Shown piece by piece: positions 26,178 to 39,983 of a stretch of 64,000 bases of DNA. The stretch is from the NCBI RefSeq assembly GCF_052857255.1, contig NW_027526486.1:868001-932000 (forward strand), given 5' to 3'. Source of the DNA: Amblyomma americanum. Taxonomy: Eukaryota > Arthropoda > Arachnida > Ixodida > Ixodidae. The stretch's first letter is position 1. Each line of letters starts with the position of its first letter. The translations under genes and the position numbers were made by a program. The notes beneath the pieces were generated by a model that saw only the letters and a program-made list of their open reading frames with translations, had not been told where the DNA came from and did no database searches.

Positions 26178-29100
26178 GAGAGAAAAAGTTTACACCAATC
26201 TCTCGTCTACTCTTCGACGACTCGTAAAATCGATGCTCATGAATTTTGCTAGTTTTGACCTAAAACGATGTATCCTTTTGTTTTAGCCGGAATACAAGTT
26301 TTCGCGCAGTTCTGAGAGAAAAAGTTTACACCTTTCTCTCGTGTACTCTTCGACGACTTGTAAAATCGATGCTCGTGAATCATGCTAGTTTCGATCTAAA
26401 ACAATGTATCCCGTTGTTTTGAGCCGGAATACAAGTTTTCGCGCAGTTCGGAGAGAAAAAGTGTACACCTTTCTCTCGTCTACTCCTCGACGACTCGTAA
26501 AATCGATGCTCGTGAATCTAGCTAGTTTTGATCTAAAACGATGTATCCCGTTGTTTTGTGCCGAAATACAAGTTTTCGCGCAGTTCTGAGAGAAAACGTT
26601 TACACCTTTCTCTCGTGTACTCTTCGACGACTTGTAAAATCGATGCTCGTGAATCATGCTAGTTTCGATCTAAAACGATGTTTCCCGTTGTTTTGAGCCG
26701 GAATACAAGTTTTCGCGCAGTTTTGAGAGAAAAAGTTTACACCTTTCTCTCGTCTACTCTTCGAAGACTTGTAAAATCGATGCTCGTGAATCTTGCTAGT
26801 TTCGATCTAAAACGATGTATCCCGTTGTTTTGAGCCGGAATACAAGTTTTCGCGCAGTTCTGAGAGAAAAAGTTTACACCTTTCTCTCGTGTACTCGAAG
26901 ACTTGTAAAATCGATGCTCGTGAATCTTGCTAGTTTCGATCTAAAACGATGTATCCCGTTGTTTTGAGCCGGAATACAAGTTTTCGCGCAGTTCTGAGAG
27001 AAAAAGTTTACACCTTTCTCTCGTGTACTCTTCGTCGACTTGTAAAATCGATGCTCGTGAATCTTGCTAGTTTCGATCTAAAACGATGTATCCTGTTGTT
27101 TTGAGCCGGAATACAAGTTTTCGCGCAGTTCTAAGAGAAAAAGTTTACACATTTCTCTCGTCTACTCTTCGACGACTTGTAATATCGATGCTCGTGAATC
27201 TTGCTAGTTTCGATCTAAAACGAGGTAACCCGTTGTTTTGAGCCGGAATACAAGTTTTCGCGCAGTTCTGAGAGAAAAAGTTTACACCTTTCTCTCGTCT
27301 ACTATTCGACGACTTGTAAAATCGATGCTCGTGAATCTTGCTAGTTTCGACCTAAAACGATGTATCCCGTTGTTCTGAGCCGGAATACACGTTTTCGCGC
27401 AGTTCTGAGAGAAAAAGTTCACACCTTTCTCTCGTGAACTCTTCGACGACTTGTAAAAGCGATGCTAGTGAATCTTGCTAGTTTCGATCTAAAACGATAT
27501 ATCCTGTTGTTTTGAGCCGGAATACAAGTTTTCGCGCAGTTCTGAGAGAAAAAGTTTACACCTTTCTCTCGTGTACTCTTCGACGACTTGTAAAATCGAT
27601 GCTCCTGAATCTTGCTAGATTCGATCTAAAGCGATGTATCTCGTTGTTTTGAGCCGGAATACAAGTTTTCGCGCAGTTCTGAGAGAAAAAGTTTACACAT
27701 TTCTCTCGTCTACTCTTCCACGACTTGTAATATTGATGCTCGTGAATCTTGCTAGTTTCGATCTAAAACGATGTAACCCGTTGTTTTGAGCCGGAATACA
27801 AGTTTTCGCGCAGTTCTGAGAGAAAAAGTTTACACCTTTCTCTCTTCTATATTCGACAACTTGTAAAATCGATGCTCGTGAAACTTGCTAGTTTCGACCT
27901 AAAACGATATATCCCGTTGTTTTGAGCCGGAATACATGTTTTCGCGCAGATATCAGAGAAAAAGTTCACACCTTTCTCTCGTGTACTCTTAGACGACTTG
28001 TAAAATTGATGCTCGTGAATCTTGCTAGTTTCGATCTAAAACGATGAATCCCGTTGTTTTGAGCCGGAATACAAGTTTTCGCGCAGTTCTGAGAGAAAAA
28101 TGTTTACACCTTTCTCTCGTCTAGTATTCGACGACTTGTAAAATCGATGCTCGTGAATCTTGCTAGTTTCAACCTAAAACGATGTACCCCGTTGTTTTGA
28201 GCCGGAATACACGTTTTCGCGCAGTTCTGAGAGAAAAAGTTTACACCTTTCTCTCGTGTACTCTTCGACGACTCGAAAAATCGATGCTCGTGAATCTTGC
28301 TAGTTTCGACCTAAAACGATGTATCGTTTTGTTTTGAGCCGGAATACAAGTTTTCGCGCAGTTCTGAGAGAAAAAGTTTACACCTTTCTCTCGTGTACTC
28401 TTCGACGACTTGTAAAATCGATGCTCGTGAATCATGCTAGTTTCGATCTAAAACAATGTATCCCGTTGTTTTGAGCCGGAATACAAGTTTTCGCACAGTT
28501 CTGAGAGAAAAAGTTTACACCTTTCTCTCGTGTACTCTTCGACGACTTGTAAAATCGATGCTCGTGAATCATGCTAGTTTCGATCTAAAACGATGTTGCC
28601 CGTTGTTTTGAGCCGGAATATAAGTTTTCGCGCAGTTCTGAGTGAAAAAGTTTACACCTTTCTCTCGTCTACTCTTCGAAGACTTGTAAAATCGATGCTC
28701 GTGAATCTTGCTAGTTTCGATCTAAAACGATGTATCCCGTTGTTTTCAGCCGGAATTAAAGTTTTCGCGCAGTTCTGAGAGTTAAAGTTTACCTTTCTGT
28801 CGTCTACTCTTCGAAAACTTGTGAAATCGAAGCTCGTGAATCTTGCTAGATTCGATCTAAAGCGATGTATCCCGTTGTTTTGAGCCGGAATACAAGTTTT
28901 CGCGCAGTTCTGAGAGAAAAAGTTTACACATTCCTCTCGTCTACTCTTAAACGACTTGTAATATTGATGCTCGTGAATCTTGCTAGTTTCGATCTAAAAC
29001 GAGGTAACCCGTTGTTTTGAGCCGGAATACAAGTTTTCGCGCAGTTCTGAGAGAAAAAGTTTACACCTTTCTCTCGTCTACTATTCGACGACTTGTAAAA

Positions 29101-30281
29101 TCGATGCTCGTGAATCTTGCTAGTTTCGACCTAAAACGATGTATCCCGTTGTTTTGAGCCGGAATACACGTTTTCGCGCAGTTCTGAGAGAAAAAGTTTA
29201 CACCTTTCTCTCGTGAACTCTTCGACGACTTGTAAAATCGATGCGAGTGAATCTTGCTAGTTTCGATCTAAAACGATATATCCTGTTGTTTTGAGCCGGA
29301 ATACAAGTTTTCGCGCAGTTCTGAGAGAAAAAGTTTACACCAATCTCTCGTCTACTCTTCGACGACTCGTAAAATCGATGCTCATGAATTTTGCTAGTTT
29401 TGACCTAAAACGATGTATCCTTTTGTTTTGAGCCGGAATACAAGTTTTCGGGCAGTTCTGAGAGAAAAAGTTTACACCTTTCTCTCGTGTACTCTTCGAC
29501 GACTTGTAAAATCGATGCTCGTGAATCATGCTAGTTTCGATCTAAAACAATGTATCCCGTTGTTTTGAGCCGGAATACAAGTTTTCGCGCAGTTCGGAGA
29601 GAAAAAGTGTACACCTTTCTCTCGTCTACTCCTCGACGACTCGTAAAATCGATGCTCGTGAATCTAGCTAGTTTTGATCTAAAACGATGTATCCCGTTGT
29701 TTTGTGCCGGAATACAAGTTTTCGCGCAGTTCTGAGAGAAAACGTTTACACCTTTTTCTCGTGTACTGTTCGACGACTTGTAAAATCGATGCTCGTGAAT
29801 CATGCTAGTTTCGATCTAAAACAATGTATCCCGTTGTTTTGAGCCGGAATACAAGTTTTCGCACAGTTCTGAGAGAAAAAGTTTACACCTTTCTCTCGTG
29901 TACTCTTCGACGACTTGTAAAATCGATGCTCGTGAATCATGCTAGTTTCGATCTAAAACGATGTTTCCCGTTGTTTTGAGCCGGAATACAAGTTTTCGCG
30001 CAGTTTTGAGAGAAAAAGTTTACACCTTTCTCTCGTCTACTCTTCGAAGACTTGTAAAATCGATGCTCGTGAATCTTGCTAGTTTCGATCTAAAACGATG
30101 TATCCCGTTGTTTTGAGCCGGAATACAAGTTTTCGCGCAGTTCTGAGAGAAAAAGTTTACACCTTTCTCTCGTCTACTATTCGACGACTTGTAAAATCGA
30201 TGCTCGTGAATCTTGCTAGTTTCGACCTAAAACGATGTATCCCGTTGTTTTGAGCCGGAATACAAGTTTTCGCGCAGTTCT

Positions 30282-30963
30282 GAGAGAAAAAGTTTACACC
30301 TTTCTCTCGTGTACTCTTCGTCGACTTGTAAAATCGATGCTCGTGAATCTTGCTAGTTTCGATCTAAAACGATGTATCCTGTTGTTTTGAGCCGGAATAC
30401 AAGTTTTCGCGCAGTTCTGAGAGAAAAAGTTTACACATTTCTCTCGTCTACTCTTCGACGACTTGTAATATCGATGCTCGTGAATCTTGCTAGTTTCGAT
30501 CTAAAACGAGGCAACCCGTTGTTTTGAGCCGGAAAACAAGTTTTCGCGCAGTTCTGAGAGAAAAAGTTTACACCTTTCTCTCGTGTACTCGAAGACTTGT
30601 AAAATCGATGCTCGTGAATCTTGCTAGTTTCGATCTAAAACGATGTATCCCGTTGTTTTGAGCCGGAATACAAGTTTTCGCGCAGTTCTGAGAGAAAAAG
30701 TTTACACCTTTCTCTCGTGTACTCTTCGTCGACTTGTAAAATCGATGCTCGTGAATCTTGCTAGTTTCGATCTAAAACGATGTATCCTGTTGTTTTGAGC
30801 CGGAATACAAGTTTTCGCGCAGTTCTGAGAGAAAAAGTTTACACATTTCTCTCGTCTACTCTTCGACGACTTGTAATATCGATGCTCGTGAATCTTGCTA
30901 GTTTCGATCTAAAACGAGGCAACCCGTTGTTTTGAGCCGGAATACAAGTTTTCGCGCAGTTCT
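30282..30963 (+). repeat. Trimer duplication, counterpart in the second 12.7-kb segment
   Basis: Same five-monomer order, with the same GAGGCAACCC and GGAAAACAAG variants, 12,713 bp after 17569. The 408-bp duplication therefore predates the 12.7-kb duplication. Confidence 0.84.
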
Positions 30964-31237
30964 GAGAGAAAAAGTTTACACCTTTCTCTCGTCTACTATT
31001 CGACGACTTGTAAAATCGATGCTCGTGAATCTTGCTAGTTTCGACCTAAAACGATGTATCCCGTTGTTTTGAGCCGGAATACACGTTTTCGCGCAGTTCT
31101 GAGAGAAAAAGTTTACACCTTTCTCTCGTGAACTCTTCGACGACTTGTAAAATCGATGCTAGTGAATCTTGCTAGTTTCGATCTAAAACGATATATCCTG
31201 TTGCTTTGAGCCGGAATACAAGTTTTCGCGCAGTACT

Positions 31238-32330
31238 GAGAGAAAAAGTTTACACCAATCTCTCGTCTACTCTTCGACGACTCGTAAAATCGATGCTCAT
31301 GAATTTTGCTAGTTTTGACCTAAAACGATGTATCCTTTTGTTTTGAGCCGGAATACAAGTTTTCGCGCAGTTCTGAGAGAAAAAGTTTACACCTTTCTCT
31401 CGTGTACTCTTCGACGACTTGTAAAATCGATGCTCGTGAATCATGCTAGTTTCGATCTAAAACAAAGTATCCCGTTGTTTTGAGCCGGAATACAAGTTTT
31501 CGCGCAGTTCGGAGAGAAAAAGTGTACACCTTTCTCTCGTCTACTCCTCGACGACTTGTAAAATCGATGCTCGTGAATCATGCTAGTTTCGATCTAAAAC
31601 GATGTTTCCCGTTGTTTTGAGCCGGAATACAAGTTTTCGCGCAGTTTTGAGAGAAAAAGTTTACACCTTTCTCTCGTCTACTCTTCGAAGACTTGTAAAA
31701 TCGATGCTCGTGAATCTTGCTAGTTTCGATCTAAAACGATGTATCCCGTTGTTTTGAGCCGGAATACAAGTTTTCGCGCAGTTCTGAGAGAAAAAGTTTA
31801 CACCTTTCTCTCGTGTACTCGAAGACTTGTAAAATCGATGCTCGTGAATCTTGCTAGTTTCGATCTAAAACGATGTATCCCGTTGTTTTGAGCCGGAATA
31901 CAAGTTTTCGCGCAGTTCTGAGAGAAAAAGTTTACACCTTTCTCTCGTGTACTCTTCGTCGACTTGTAAAATCGATGCTCGTGAATCTTGCTAGTTTCGA
32001 TCTAAAACGATGTATCCTGTTGTTTTGAGCCGGAATACAAGTTTTCGCGCAGTTCTGAGAGAAAAAGTTTACACATTTCTCTCGTCTACTCTTCGACGAC
32101 TTGTAATATCGATGCTCGTGAATCTTGCTAGTTTCGACCTAAAACGATGTATCCCGTTGTTTTGAGCCGGAATACACGTTTTCGCGCAGTTCTGAGAGAA
32201 AAAGTTTACACCTTTCTCTCGTGAACTCTTCGACGACTTGTAAAATCGATGCTAGTGAATCTTGCTAGTTTCGATCTAAAACGATATATCCTGTTGTTTT
32301 GAGCCGGAATACAAGTTTTCGCGCAGTTCT
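31238..32330 (+). repeat. 8-monomer HOR form, second copy
   Basis: Counterpart of the 18525 unit at an offset of 12,713 bp, carrying the same two hybrid monomers and the same private TTGCTTTGAGCC and CAGTACTGAG changes just upstream. Confidence 0.86.
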
Positions 32331-34148
32331 GAGAGAAAAAGTTTACACCAATCTCTCGTCTACTCTTCGACGACTCGTAAAATCGATGCTCATGAATTTT
32401 GCTAGTTTTGACCTAAAACGATGTATCCTTTTGTTTTGAGCCGGAATACAAGTTTTCGCGCAGTTCTGAGAGAAAAAGTTTACACCTTTCTCTCGTGTAC
32501 TCTTCGACGACTTGTAAAATCGATGCTCGTGAATCATGCTAGTTTCGATCTAAAACAATGTATCCCGTTGTTTTGAGCCGGAATACAAGTTTTCGCGCAG
32601 TTCGGAGAGAAAAAGTGTACACCTTTCTCTCGTCTACTCCTCGACGACTCGTAAAATCGATGCTCGTGAATCTAGCTAGTTTTGATCTAAAACGATGTAT
32701 CCCGTTGTTTTGTGCCGGAATACAAGTTTTCGCGCAGTTCTGAGAGAAAACGTTTACACCTTTCTCTCGTGTACTGTTCGACGACTTGTAAAATCGATGC
32801 TCGTGAATCATGCTAGTTTCGATCTAAAACAATGTATCCCGTTGTTTTGAGCCGGAATACAAGTTTTCGCACAGTTCTGAGAGAAAAAGTTTACACCTTT
32901 CTCTCGTGTACTCTTCGACGACTTGTAAAATCGATGCTCGTGAATCATGCTGGTTTCGATCTAAAACGATGTTTCCCGTTGTTTTGAGCCGGAATACAAG
33001 TTTTCGCGCAGTTTTGAGAGAAAAAGTTTACACCTTTCTCTCGTCTACTCTTCGAAGACTTGTAAAATCGATGCTCGTGAATCTTGCTAGTTTCGATCTA
33101 AAACGATGTATGCCGTTGTTTTGAGCCGGAATACAAGTTTTCGCGCAGTTCTGAGAGAAAAAGTTTACACCTTTCTCTCGTGTACTCGAAGACTTGTAAA
33201 ATCGATGCTCGTGAATCTTGCTAGTTTCGATCTAAAACGATGTATCCCGTTGTTTTGAGCCGGAATACAAGTTTTCGCGCAGTTCTGAGAGAAAAAGTTT
33301 ACACCTTTCTCTCGTGTACTCTTCGTCGACTTGTAAAATCGATGCTCGTGAATCTTGCTAGTTTCGATCTAAAACGATGTATCCTGTTGTTTTGAGCCGG
33401 AATACAAGTTTTCGCGCAGTTCTGAGAGAAAAAGTTTACACATTTCTCTCGTCTACTCTTCGACGACTTGTAATATCGATGCTCGTGAATCTTGCTAGTT
33501 TCGATCTAAAACGAGGTAACCCGTTGTTTTGAGCCGGAATACAAGTTTTCGCGCAGTTCTGAGAGAAAAAGTTTACACCTTTCTCTCGTCTACTATTCGA
33601 CGACTTGTAAAATCGATGCTCGTGAATCTTGCTAGTTTCGACCTAAAACGATGTATCCCGTTGTTTTGAGCCGGAATACACGTTTTCGCGCAGTTCTGAG
33701 AGAAAAAGTTCACACCTTTCTCTCGTGAACTTTTCGACGACTTGTAAAATCGATGCTAGTGAATCTTGCTAGTTTCGATCTAAAACGATATATCCTGTTG
33801 TTTTGAGCCGGAATACAAGTTTTCGCGCAGTTCTGAGAGAAAAAGTTTACACCAATCTCTCGTCTACTCTTCGACGACTCGTAAAATCGATGCTCATGAA
33901 TTTTGCTAGTTTTGACCTAAAACGATGTATCCTTTTGTTTTAGCCGGAATACAAGTTTTCGCGCAGTTCTGAGAGAAAAAGTTTACACCTTTCTCTCGTG
34001 TACTCTTCGTCGACTTGTAAAATCGATGCTCGTGAATCTTGCTAGTTTCGATCTAAAACGATGTATCCTGTTGTTTTGAGCCGGAATACAAGTTTTCGCG
34101 CAGTTCTGAGAGAAAAAGTTTACACATTTCTCTCGTCTACTCTTCGAC

Positions 34149-37100
34149 GACTTGTAAAATCGATGCTCGTGAATCTTGCTAGTTTCGATCTAAAACGATG
34201 TATCCCGTTGTTTTCAGCCGGAATTCAAGTTTTCGCGCAGTTCTGAGAGTTAAAGTTTACCTTTCTCTCGTCTACTCTTCGAAGACTTGTGAAATCGAAG
34301 CTCGTGAATCTTGCTAGATTCGATCTAAAGCGATGTATCCCGTTGTTTTGAGCCGGAATACAAGTTTTCGCGCAGTTCTGAGAGAAAAAGTTTACACATT
34401 CCTCTCGTCTACTCTTCGACGACTTGTAATATTGATGCTCGTGAATCTTGCTAGTTTCGATCTAAAACGAGGTAACCCGTTGTTTTGAGCCGGAATACAA
34501 GTTTTCGCGCAGTTCTGAGAGAAAAAGTTTACACCTTTCTCTCGTCTACTATTCGACGACTTGTAAAATCGATGCTCGTGAATCTTGCTAGTTTCGACCT
34601 AAAACGATGTATCCCGTTGTTTTGAGCCGGAATACACGTTTTCGCGCAGTTCTGAGAGAAAAAGTTTACACCTTTCTCTCGTGAACTCTTCGACGACTTG
34701 TAAAATCGATGCTAGTGAATCTGGCTAGTTTCGATCTAAAACGATATATCCTGTTGTTTTGAGCCGGAATACAAGTTTTCGCGCAGTTCTGAGAGAAAAA
34801 GTTTACACCAATCTCTCGTCTACTCTTCGACGACTCGTAAAATCGATGCTCATGAATTTTGCTAGTTTTGACCTAAAACGATGTATCCTTTTGTTTTGAG
34901 CCGGAATACAAGTTTTCGCGCAGTTCTGAGAGAAAAAGTTTACACCTTTCTCTCGTGTACTCTTCGACGACTTGTAAAATCGATGCTCGTGAATCATGCT
35001 AGTTTCGATCTAAAACAATGTATCCCGTTGTTTTGAGCCGGAATACAAGTTTTCGCGCAGTTCTGAGAGAAAACGTTTACACCTTTCTCTCGTGTACTGT
35101 TCGACGACTTGTAAAATCGATGCTCGTGAATCATGCTAGTTTCGATCTAAAACAATGTATCCCGTTGTTTTGAGCCGGAATACAAGTTTTCGCACAGTTC
35201 TGAGAGAAAAAGTTTACACCTTTCTCTCGTGTACTCTTCGACGACTTGTAAAATCGATGCTCGTGAATCATGCTAGTTTCGATCTAAAACGATGTTTCCC
35301 GTTGTTTTGAGCCGGAATACAAGTTTTCGCGCATTTTTGAGAGAAAAAGTTTACACCTTTCTCTCGTCTACTCTTCGAAGACTTGTAAAATCGATGCTCG
35401 TGAATCTTGCTAGTTTCGATCTAAAACGATGTATGCCGTTGTTTTGAGCCGGAATACAAGTTTTCGCGCAGTTCTGAGAGAAAAAGTTTACACCTTTCTC
35501 TCGTGTACTCGAAGACTTGTAAAATCGATGCTCGTGAATCTTGCTAGTTTCGATCTAAAACGATGTATCCCGTTGTTTTGAGCCGGAATACAAGTTTTCG
35601 CGCAGTTCTGAGAGAAAAAGTTTACACCTTTCTCTCGTGTACTCTTCGTCGACTTGTAAAATCGATGCTCGTGAATCTTGCTAGTTTCGATCTAAAACGA
35701 TGTATCCTGTTGTTTTGAGCCGGAATACAAGTTTTCGCGCAGTTCTGAGAGAAAAAGTTTACACATTTCTCTCGTCTACTCTTCGACGACTTGTAATATC
35801 GATGCTCGTGAATCTTGCTAGTTTCGATCTAAAACGAGGTAACCCGTTGTTTTGAGCCGGAATACAAGTTTTCGCGCAGTTCTAAGAGAAAAAGTTTACA
35901 CCTTTCTCTCGTCTACTATTCGACGACTTGTAAAATCGATGCTCGTGAATCTTGCTAGTTTCGACCTAAAACGATGTATCCCGTTGTTTTGAGCCGGAAT
36001 ACACGTTTTCGCGCAGTTCTGAGAGAAAAAGTTCACACCTTTCTCTCGTGAACTCTTCGACGACTTGTAAAATCGATGCTAGTGAATCTTGCTAGTTTCG
36101 ATCTAAAACGATATATCCTGTTGTTTTGAGCCGGAATACAAGTTTTCGCGCAGTTCTGAGAGAAAAAGTTTACACCAATCTCTCGTCTACTCTTCGACGA
36201 CTCGTAAAATCGATGCTCATGAATTTTGCTAGTTTTGACCTAAAACGATGTATCCTTTTGTTTTAGCCGGAATACAAGTTTTCGCGCAGTTCTGAGAGAA
36301 AAAGTTTACACCTTTCTCTCGTGTACTCTTCGACGACTTGTAAAATCGATGCTCGTGAATCATGCTAGTTTCGATCTAAAACAATGTATCCCGTTGTTTT
36401 GAGCCGGAATACAAGTTTTCGCGCAGTTCGGAGAGAAAAAGTGTACACCTTTCTCTCGTCTACTCCTCGACGACTCGTAAAATCGATGCTCGTGAATCTA
36501 GCTAGTTTTGATCTAAAACGATGTATCCCGTTGTTTTGTGCCGAAATACAAGTTTTCGCGCAGTTCTGAGAGAAAACGTTTACACCTTTCTCTCGTGTAC
36601 TCTTCGACGACTTGTAAAATCGATGCTCGTGAATCATGCTAGTTTCGATCTAAAACAATGTATCCCGTTGTTTTGAGCCGGAATACAAGTTTTCGCACAG
36701 TTCTGAGAGAAAAAGTTTACACCTTTCTCTCGTGTACTCTTCGACGACTTGTAAAATCGATGCTCGTGAATCATGCTAGTTTCGATCTAAAACGATGTTT
36801 CCCGTTGTTTTGAGCCGGAATACAAGTTTTCGCGCAGTTTTGAGAGAAAAAGTTTACACCTTTCTCTCGTCTACTCTTCGAAGACTTGTAAAATCGATGC
36901 TCGTGAATCTTGCTAGTTTCGATCTAAAACGATGTATCCCGTTGTTTTGAGCCGGAATACAAGTTTTCGCGCAGTTCTGAGAGAAAAAGTTTACACCTTT
37001 CTCTCGTGTACTCGAAGACTTGTAAAATCGATGCTCGTGAATCTTGCTAGTTTCGATCTAAAACGATGTATCCCGTTGTTTTGAGCCGGAATACAAGTTT

Positions 37101-38233
37101 TCGCGCAGTTCTGAGAGAAAAAGTTTACACCTTTCTCTCGTGTACTCTTCGTCGACTTGTAAAATCGATGCTCGTGAATCTTGCTAGTTTCGATCTAAAA
37201 CGATGTATCCTGTTGTTTTGAGCCGGAATACAAGTTTTCGCGCAGTTCTAAGAGAAAAAGTTTACACATTTCTCTCGTCTACTCTTCGACGACTTGTAAT
37301 ATCGATGCTCGTGAATCTTGCTAGTTTCGATCTAAAACGAGGTAACCCGTTGTTTTGAGCCGGAATAAAAGTTTTCGCGCAGTTCTGAGAGAAAAAGTTT
37401 ACACCTTTCTCTCGTCTACTATTCGACGACTTGTAAAATCGATGCTCGTGAATCTTGCTAGTTTCGACCTAAAACGATGTATCCCGTTGTTTTGAGCCGG
37501 AATACACGTTTTCGCGCAGTTCTGAGAGAAAAAGTTCACACCTTTCTCTCGTGAACTCTTCGACGACTTGTAAAATCGATGCTAGTGAATCTTGCTAGTT
37601 TCGATCTAAAACGATATATCCTGTTGTTTTGAGCCGGAATACAAGTTTTCGCGCAGTTCTGAGAGAAAAAGTTTACACCTTTCTCTCGTGTACTCTTCGA
37701 CGACTTGTAAAATCGATGCTCGTGAATCATGCTATTTCGATCTAAAACAATGTATCCCGTTGTTTTGAGCCGGAATACAAGTTTTCGCGCAGTTCGGAGA
37801 GAAAAAGTTTACACCTTTCTCTCGTGTACTCTTCGACGACTTGTGAAATCGATGCTCGTGAATCATGCTAGTTTCGATCTAAAACGATGTATCCTGTTGT
37901 TTTGATCCGGAATACACGTTTTCGCGCTGTTCTGAGAGTTAAAGTTTACACCTTTCTCTCGTCTACTCTTCGAAGACTTGTGAAATCGATGCTCCTGAAT
38001 CTTGCTAGATTCGATCTAAAGCGATGTATCTCGTTGTTTTGAGCCGGAATACAAGTTTTCGCGCAGTTCTGAGAGAAAAAGTTTACACATTTCTCTCGTC
38101 TACTCTTCCACGACTTGTAATATTGATGCTCGTGAATCTTGCTAGTTTCGATCTAAAACGATGTAACCCGTTGTTTTGAGCCGGAATACAAGTTTTCGCG
38201 CAGTTCTGAGAGAAAAAGTTTACACCTTTCTCT
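34149..38233 (+). repeat. Duplication with 3,963-bp offset, copy 1
   Basis: Matches 38234-42196: the private CGCATTTTTGAG at 35331 and 39294, the m6 with TTTTAGCC at 36257 and 40220, and GATGTAACCC at 38160 and 42123. Within it, one m8 monomer present near 38.9 kb is absent near 35.05 kb, so the local offset there is 3,826. It overlaps the right end of the 12.7-kb copy 2, so it arose partly from that material. Confidence 0.75.
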
Positions 38234-39438
38234 CGTCTACTCTTCGAAGACTTGTAAAATCGATGCTCGTGAATCTTGCTAGTTTCGATCTAAAACGATG
38301 TATCCCGTTGTTTTCAGCCGGAATTCCAGTTTTCGCGCAGTTCTGAGAGTTAAAGTTTACCTTTCTCTCGTCTACTCTTCGAAAACTTGTGAAATCGAAG
38401 CTCGTGAATCTTGCTAGATTCGATCTAAAGCGATGTATCCCGTTGTTTTGAGCCGGAATACAAGTTTTCGCGCAGTTCTGAGAGAAAAAGTTTACACATT
38501 CCTCTCGTCTACTCTTCGACGACTTGTAATATTGATGCTCGTGAATCTTGCTAGTTTCGATCTAAAACGAGGTAACCCGTTGTTTTGAGCCGGAATACAA
38601 GTTTTCGCGCAGTTCTGAGAGAAAAAGTTTACACCAATCTCTCGTCTACTCTTCGACGACTCGTAAAATCGATGCTCATGAATTTTGCTAGTTTTGACCT
38701 AAAACGATGTATCCTTTTGTTTTGAGCCGGAATACAAGTTTTCGCGCAGTTCTGAGAGAAAAAGTTTACACCTTTCTCTCGTGTACTCTTCGACGACTTG
38801 TAAAATCGATGCTCGTGAATCATGCTAGTTTCGATCTAAAACAATGTATCCCGTTGTTTTGAGCCGGAATACAAGTTTTCGCGCAGTTCGGAGAGAAAAA
38901 GTGTACACCTTTCTCTCGTCTACTCCTCGACGACTCGTAAAATCGATGCTCGTGAATCTAGCTAGTTTTGATCTAAAACGATGTATCCCGTTGTTTTGTG
39001 CCGGAATACAAGTTTTCGCGCAGTTCTGAGAGAAAACGTTTACACCTTTCTCTCGTGTACTGTTCGACGACTTGTAAAATCGATGCTCGTGAATCATGCT
39101 AGTTTCGATCTAAAACAATGTATCCCGTTGTTTTGAGCCGGAATACAAGTTTTCGCACAGTTCTGAGAGAAAAAGTTTACACCTTTCTCTCGTGTACTCT
39201 TCGACGACTTGTAAAATCGATGCTCGTGAATCATGCTAGTTTCGATCTAAAACGATGTTTCCCGTTGTTTTGAGCCGGAATACAAGTTTTCGCGCATTTT
39301 TGAGAGAAAAAGTTTACACCTTTCTCTCGTCTACTCTTCGAAGACTTGTAAAATCGATGCTCGTGAATCTTGCTAGTTTCGATCTAAAACGATGTATGCC
39401 GTTGTTTTGAGCCGGAATACAAGTTTTCGCGCAGTTCT

Positions 39439-39572
39439 GAGAGAAAAAGTTTACACCTTTCTCTCGTGTACTCGAAGACTTGTAAAATCGATGCTCGTGA
39501 ATCTTGCTAGTTTCGATCTAAAACGATGTATCCCGTTGTTTTGAGCCGGAATACAAGTTTTCGCGCAGTTCT
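39439..39572 (+). repeat. HOR monomer m1 (134 bp, 3-bp deletion)
   Basis: Marked by GTGTACTCGAAGACTTG, in which TTC is missing compared with the usual ACTCTTCGAAG. This 3-bp deletion makes m1 the easiest type to follow. Other copies that I located lie near 1396, 8846, 12816, 14177, 17868, 19103, 20469, 22790, 44528, 45748, 49310, 50541, 53009 and 55468, so it serves as a phase marker for the HOR. Confidence 0.9.
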
Positions 39573-39709
39573 GAGAGAAAAAGTTTAGACCTTTCTCTCG
39601 TGTACTCTTCGTCGACTTGTAAAATCGATGCTCGTGAATCTTGCTAGTTTCGATCTAAAACGATGTATCCTGTTGTTTTGAGCCGGAATACAAGTTTTCG
39701 CGCAGTTCT
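39573..39709 (+). repeat. HOR monomer m2
   Basis: Marked by CTTCGTCGACTTG (A to T, creating GTCGAC) and by ATGTATCCTG instead of ATGTATCCCG. It always follows m1 in the short HOR. This particular copy also has a private change, TTTAGACC for TTTACACC. Confidence 0.88.
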
Positions 39710-39846
39710 GAGAGAAAAAGTTTACACATTTCTCTCGTCTACTCTTCGACGACTTGTAATATCGATGCTCGTGAATCTTGCTAGTTTCGATCTAAAACGA
39801 GGTAACCCGTTGTTTTGAGCCGGAATACAAGTTTTCGCGCAGTTCT
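39710..39846 (+). repeat. HOR monomer m3
   Basis: Marked by TTTACACATTTCTCTCG, by CTTGTAATATCGATG in place of CTTGTAAAATCGATG, and by CGAGGTAACCCG in place of CGATGTATCCCG. A GAGGCAACCC sub-variant occurs near 17795, 18203, 44860 and 49650, and in the 12.7-kb duplicate. Confidence 0.88.
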
Positions 39847-39983
39847 GAGAGAAAAAGTTTACACCTTTCTCTCGTCTACTATTCGACGACTTGTAAAATC
39901 GATGCTCGTGAATCTTGCTAGTTTCGACCTAAAACGATGTATCCCGTTGTTTTGAGCCGGAATACACGTTTTCGCGCAGTTCT
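39847..39983 (+). repeat. HOR monomer m4
   Basis: Marked by GTCTACTATTCGACG, by TTTCGACCTAAAACG (GACC for GATC), and by GGAATACACGTTTTCG in place of GGAATACAAGTTTTCG. A close relative (n14) ends the 15-monomer insertion of the long HOR. Confidence 0.88.

Larger units (their letters stand above)
23563..36275 (+). repeat. 12,713-bp segmental tandem duplication, copy 2
   Basis: Collinear with copy 1 and without any indel between them. On the right, the correspondence ends at 36296: the copy-1 partner continues GAGTGAAAAAG (23581), whereas here GAGAGAAAAAG follows. The array then resumes in a different HOR phase, similar to 26.3 kb. The 36.1-36.6 kb stretch is instead locally identical to 26.1-26.6 kb at an offset of 9,980 bp. 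Confidence 0.9.

Noticed and set aside
23563..36275. Pure assembly artefact as explanation for the 12.7-kb repeat
   Set aside because: Not excluded, but a substitution (33732) distinguishes the copies and the junction is a biologically typical in-register exchange; long reads are needed to decide.
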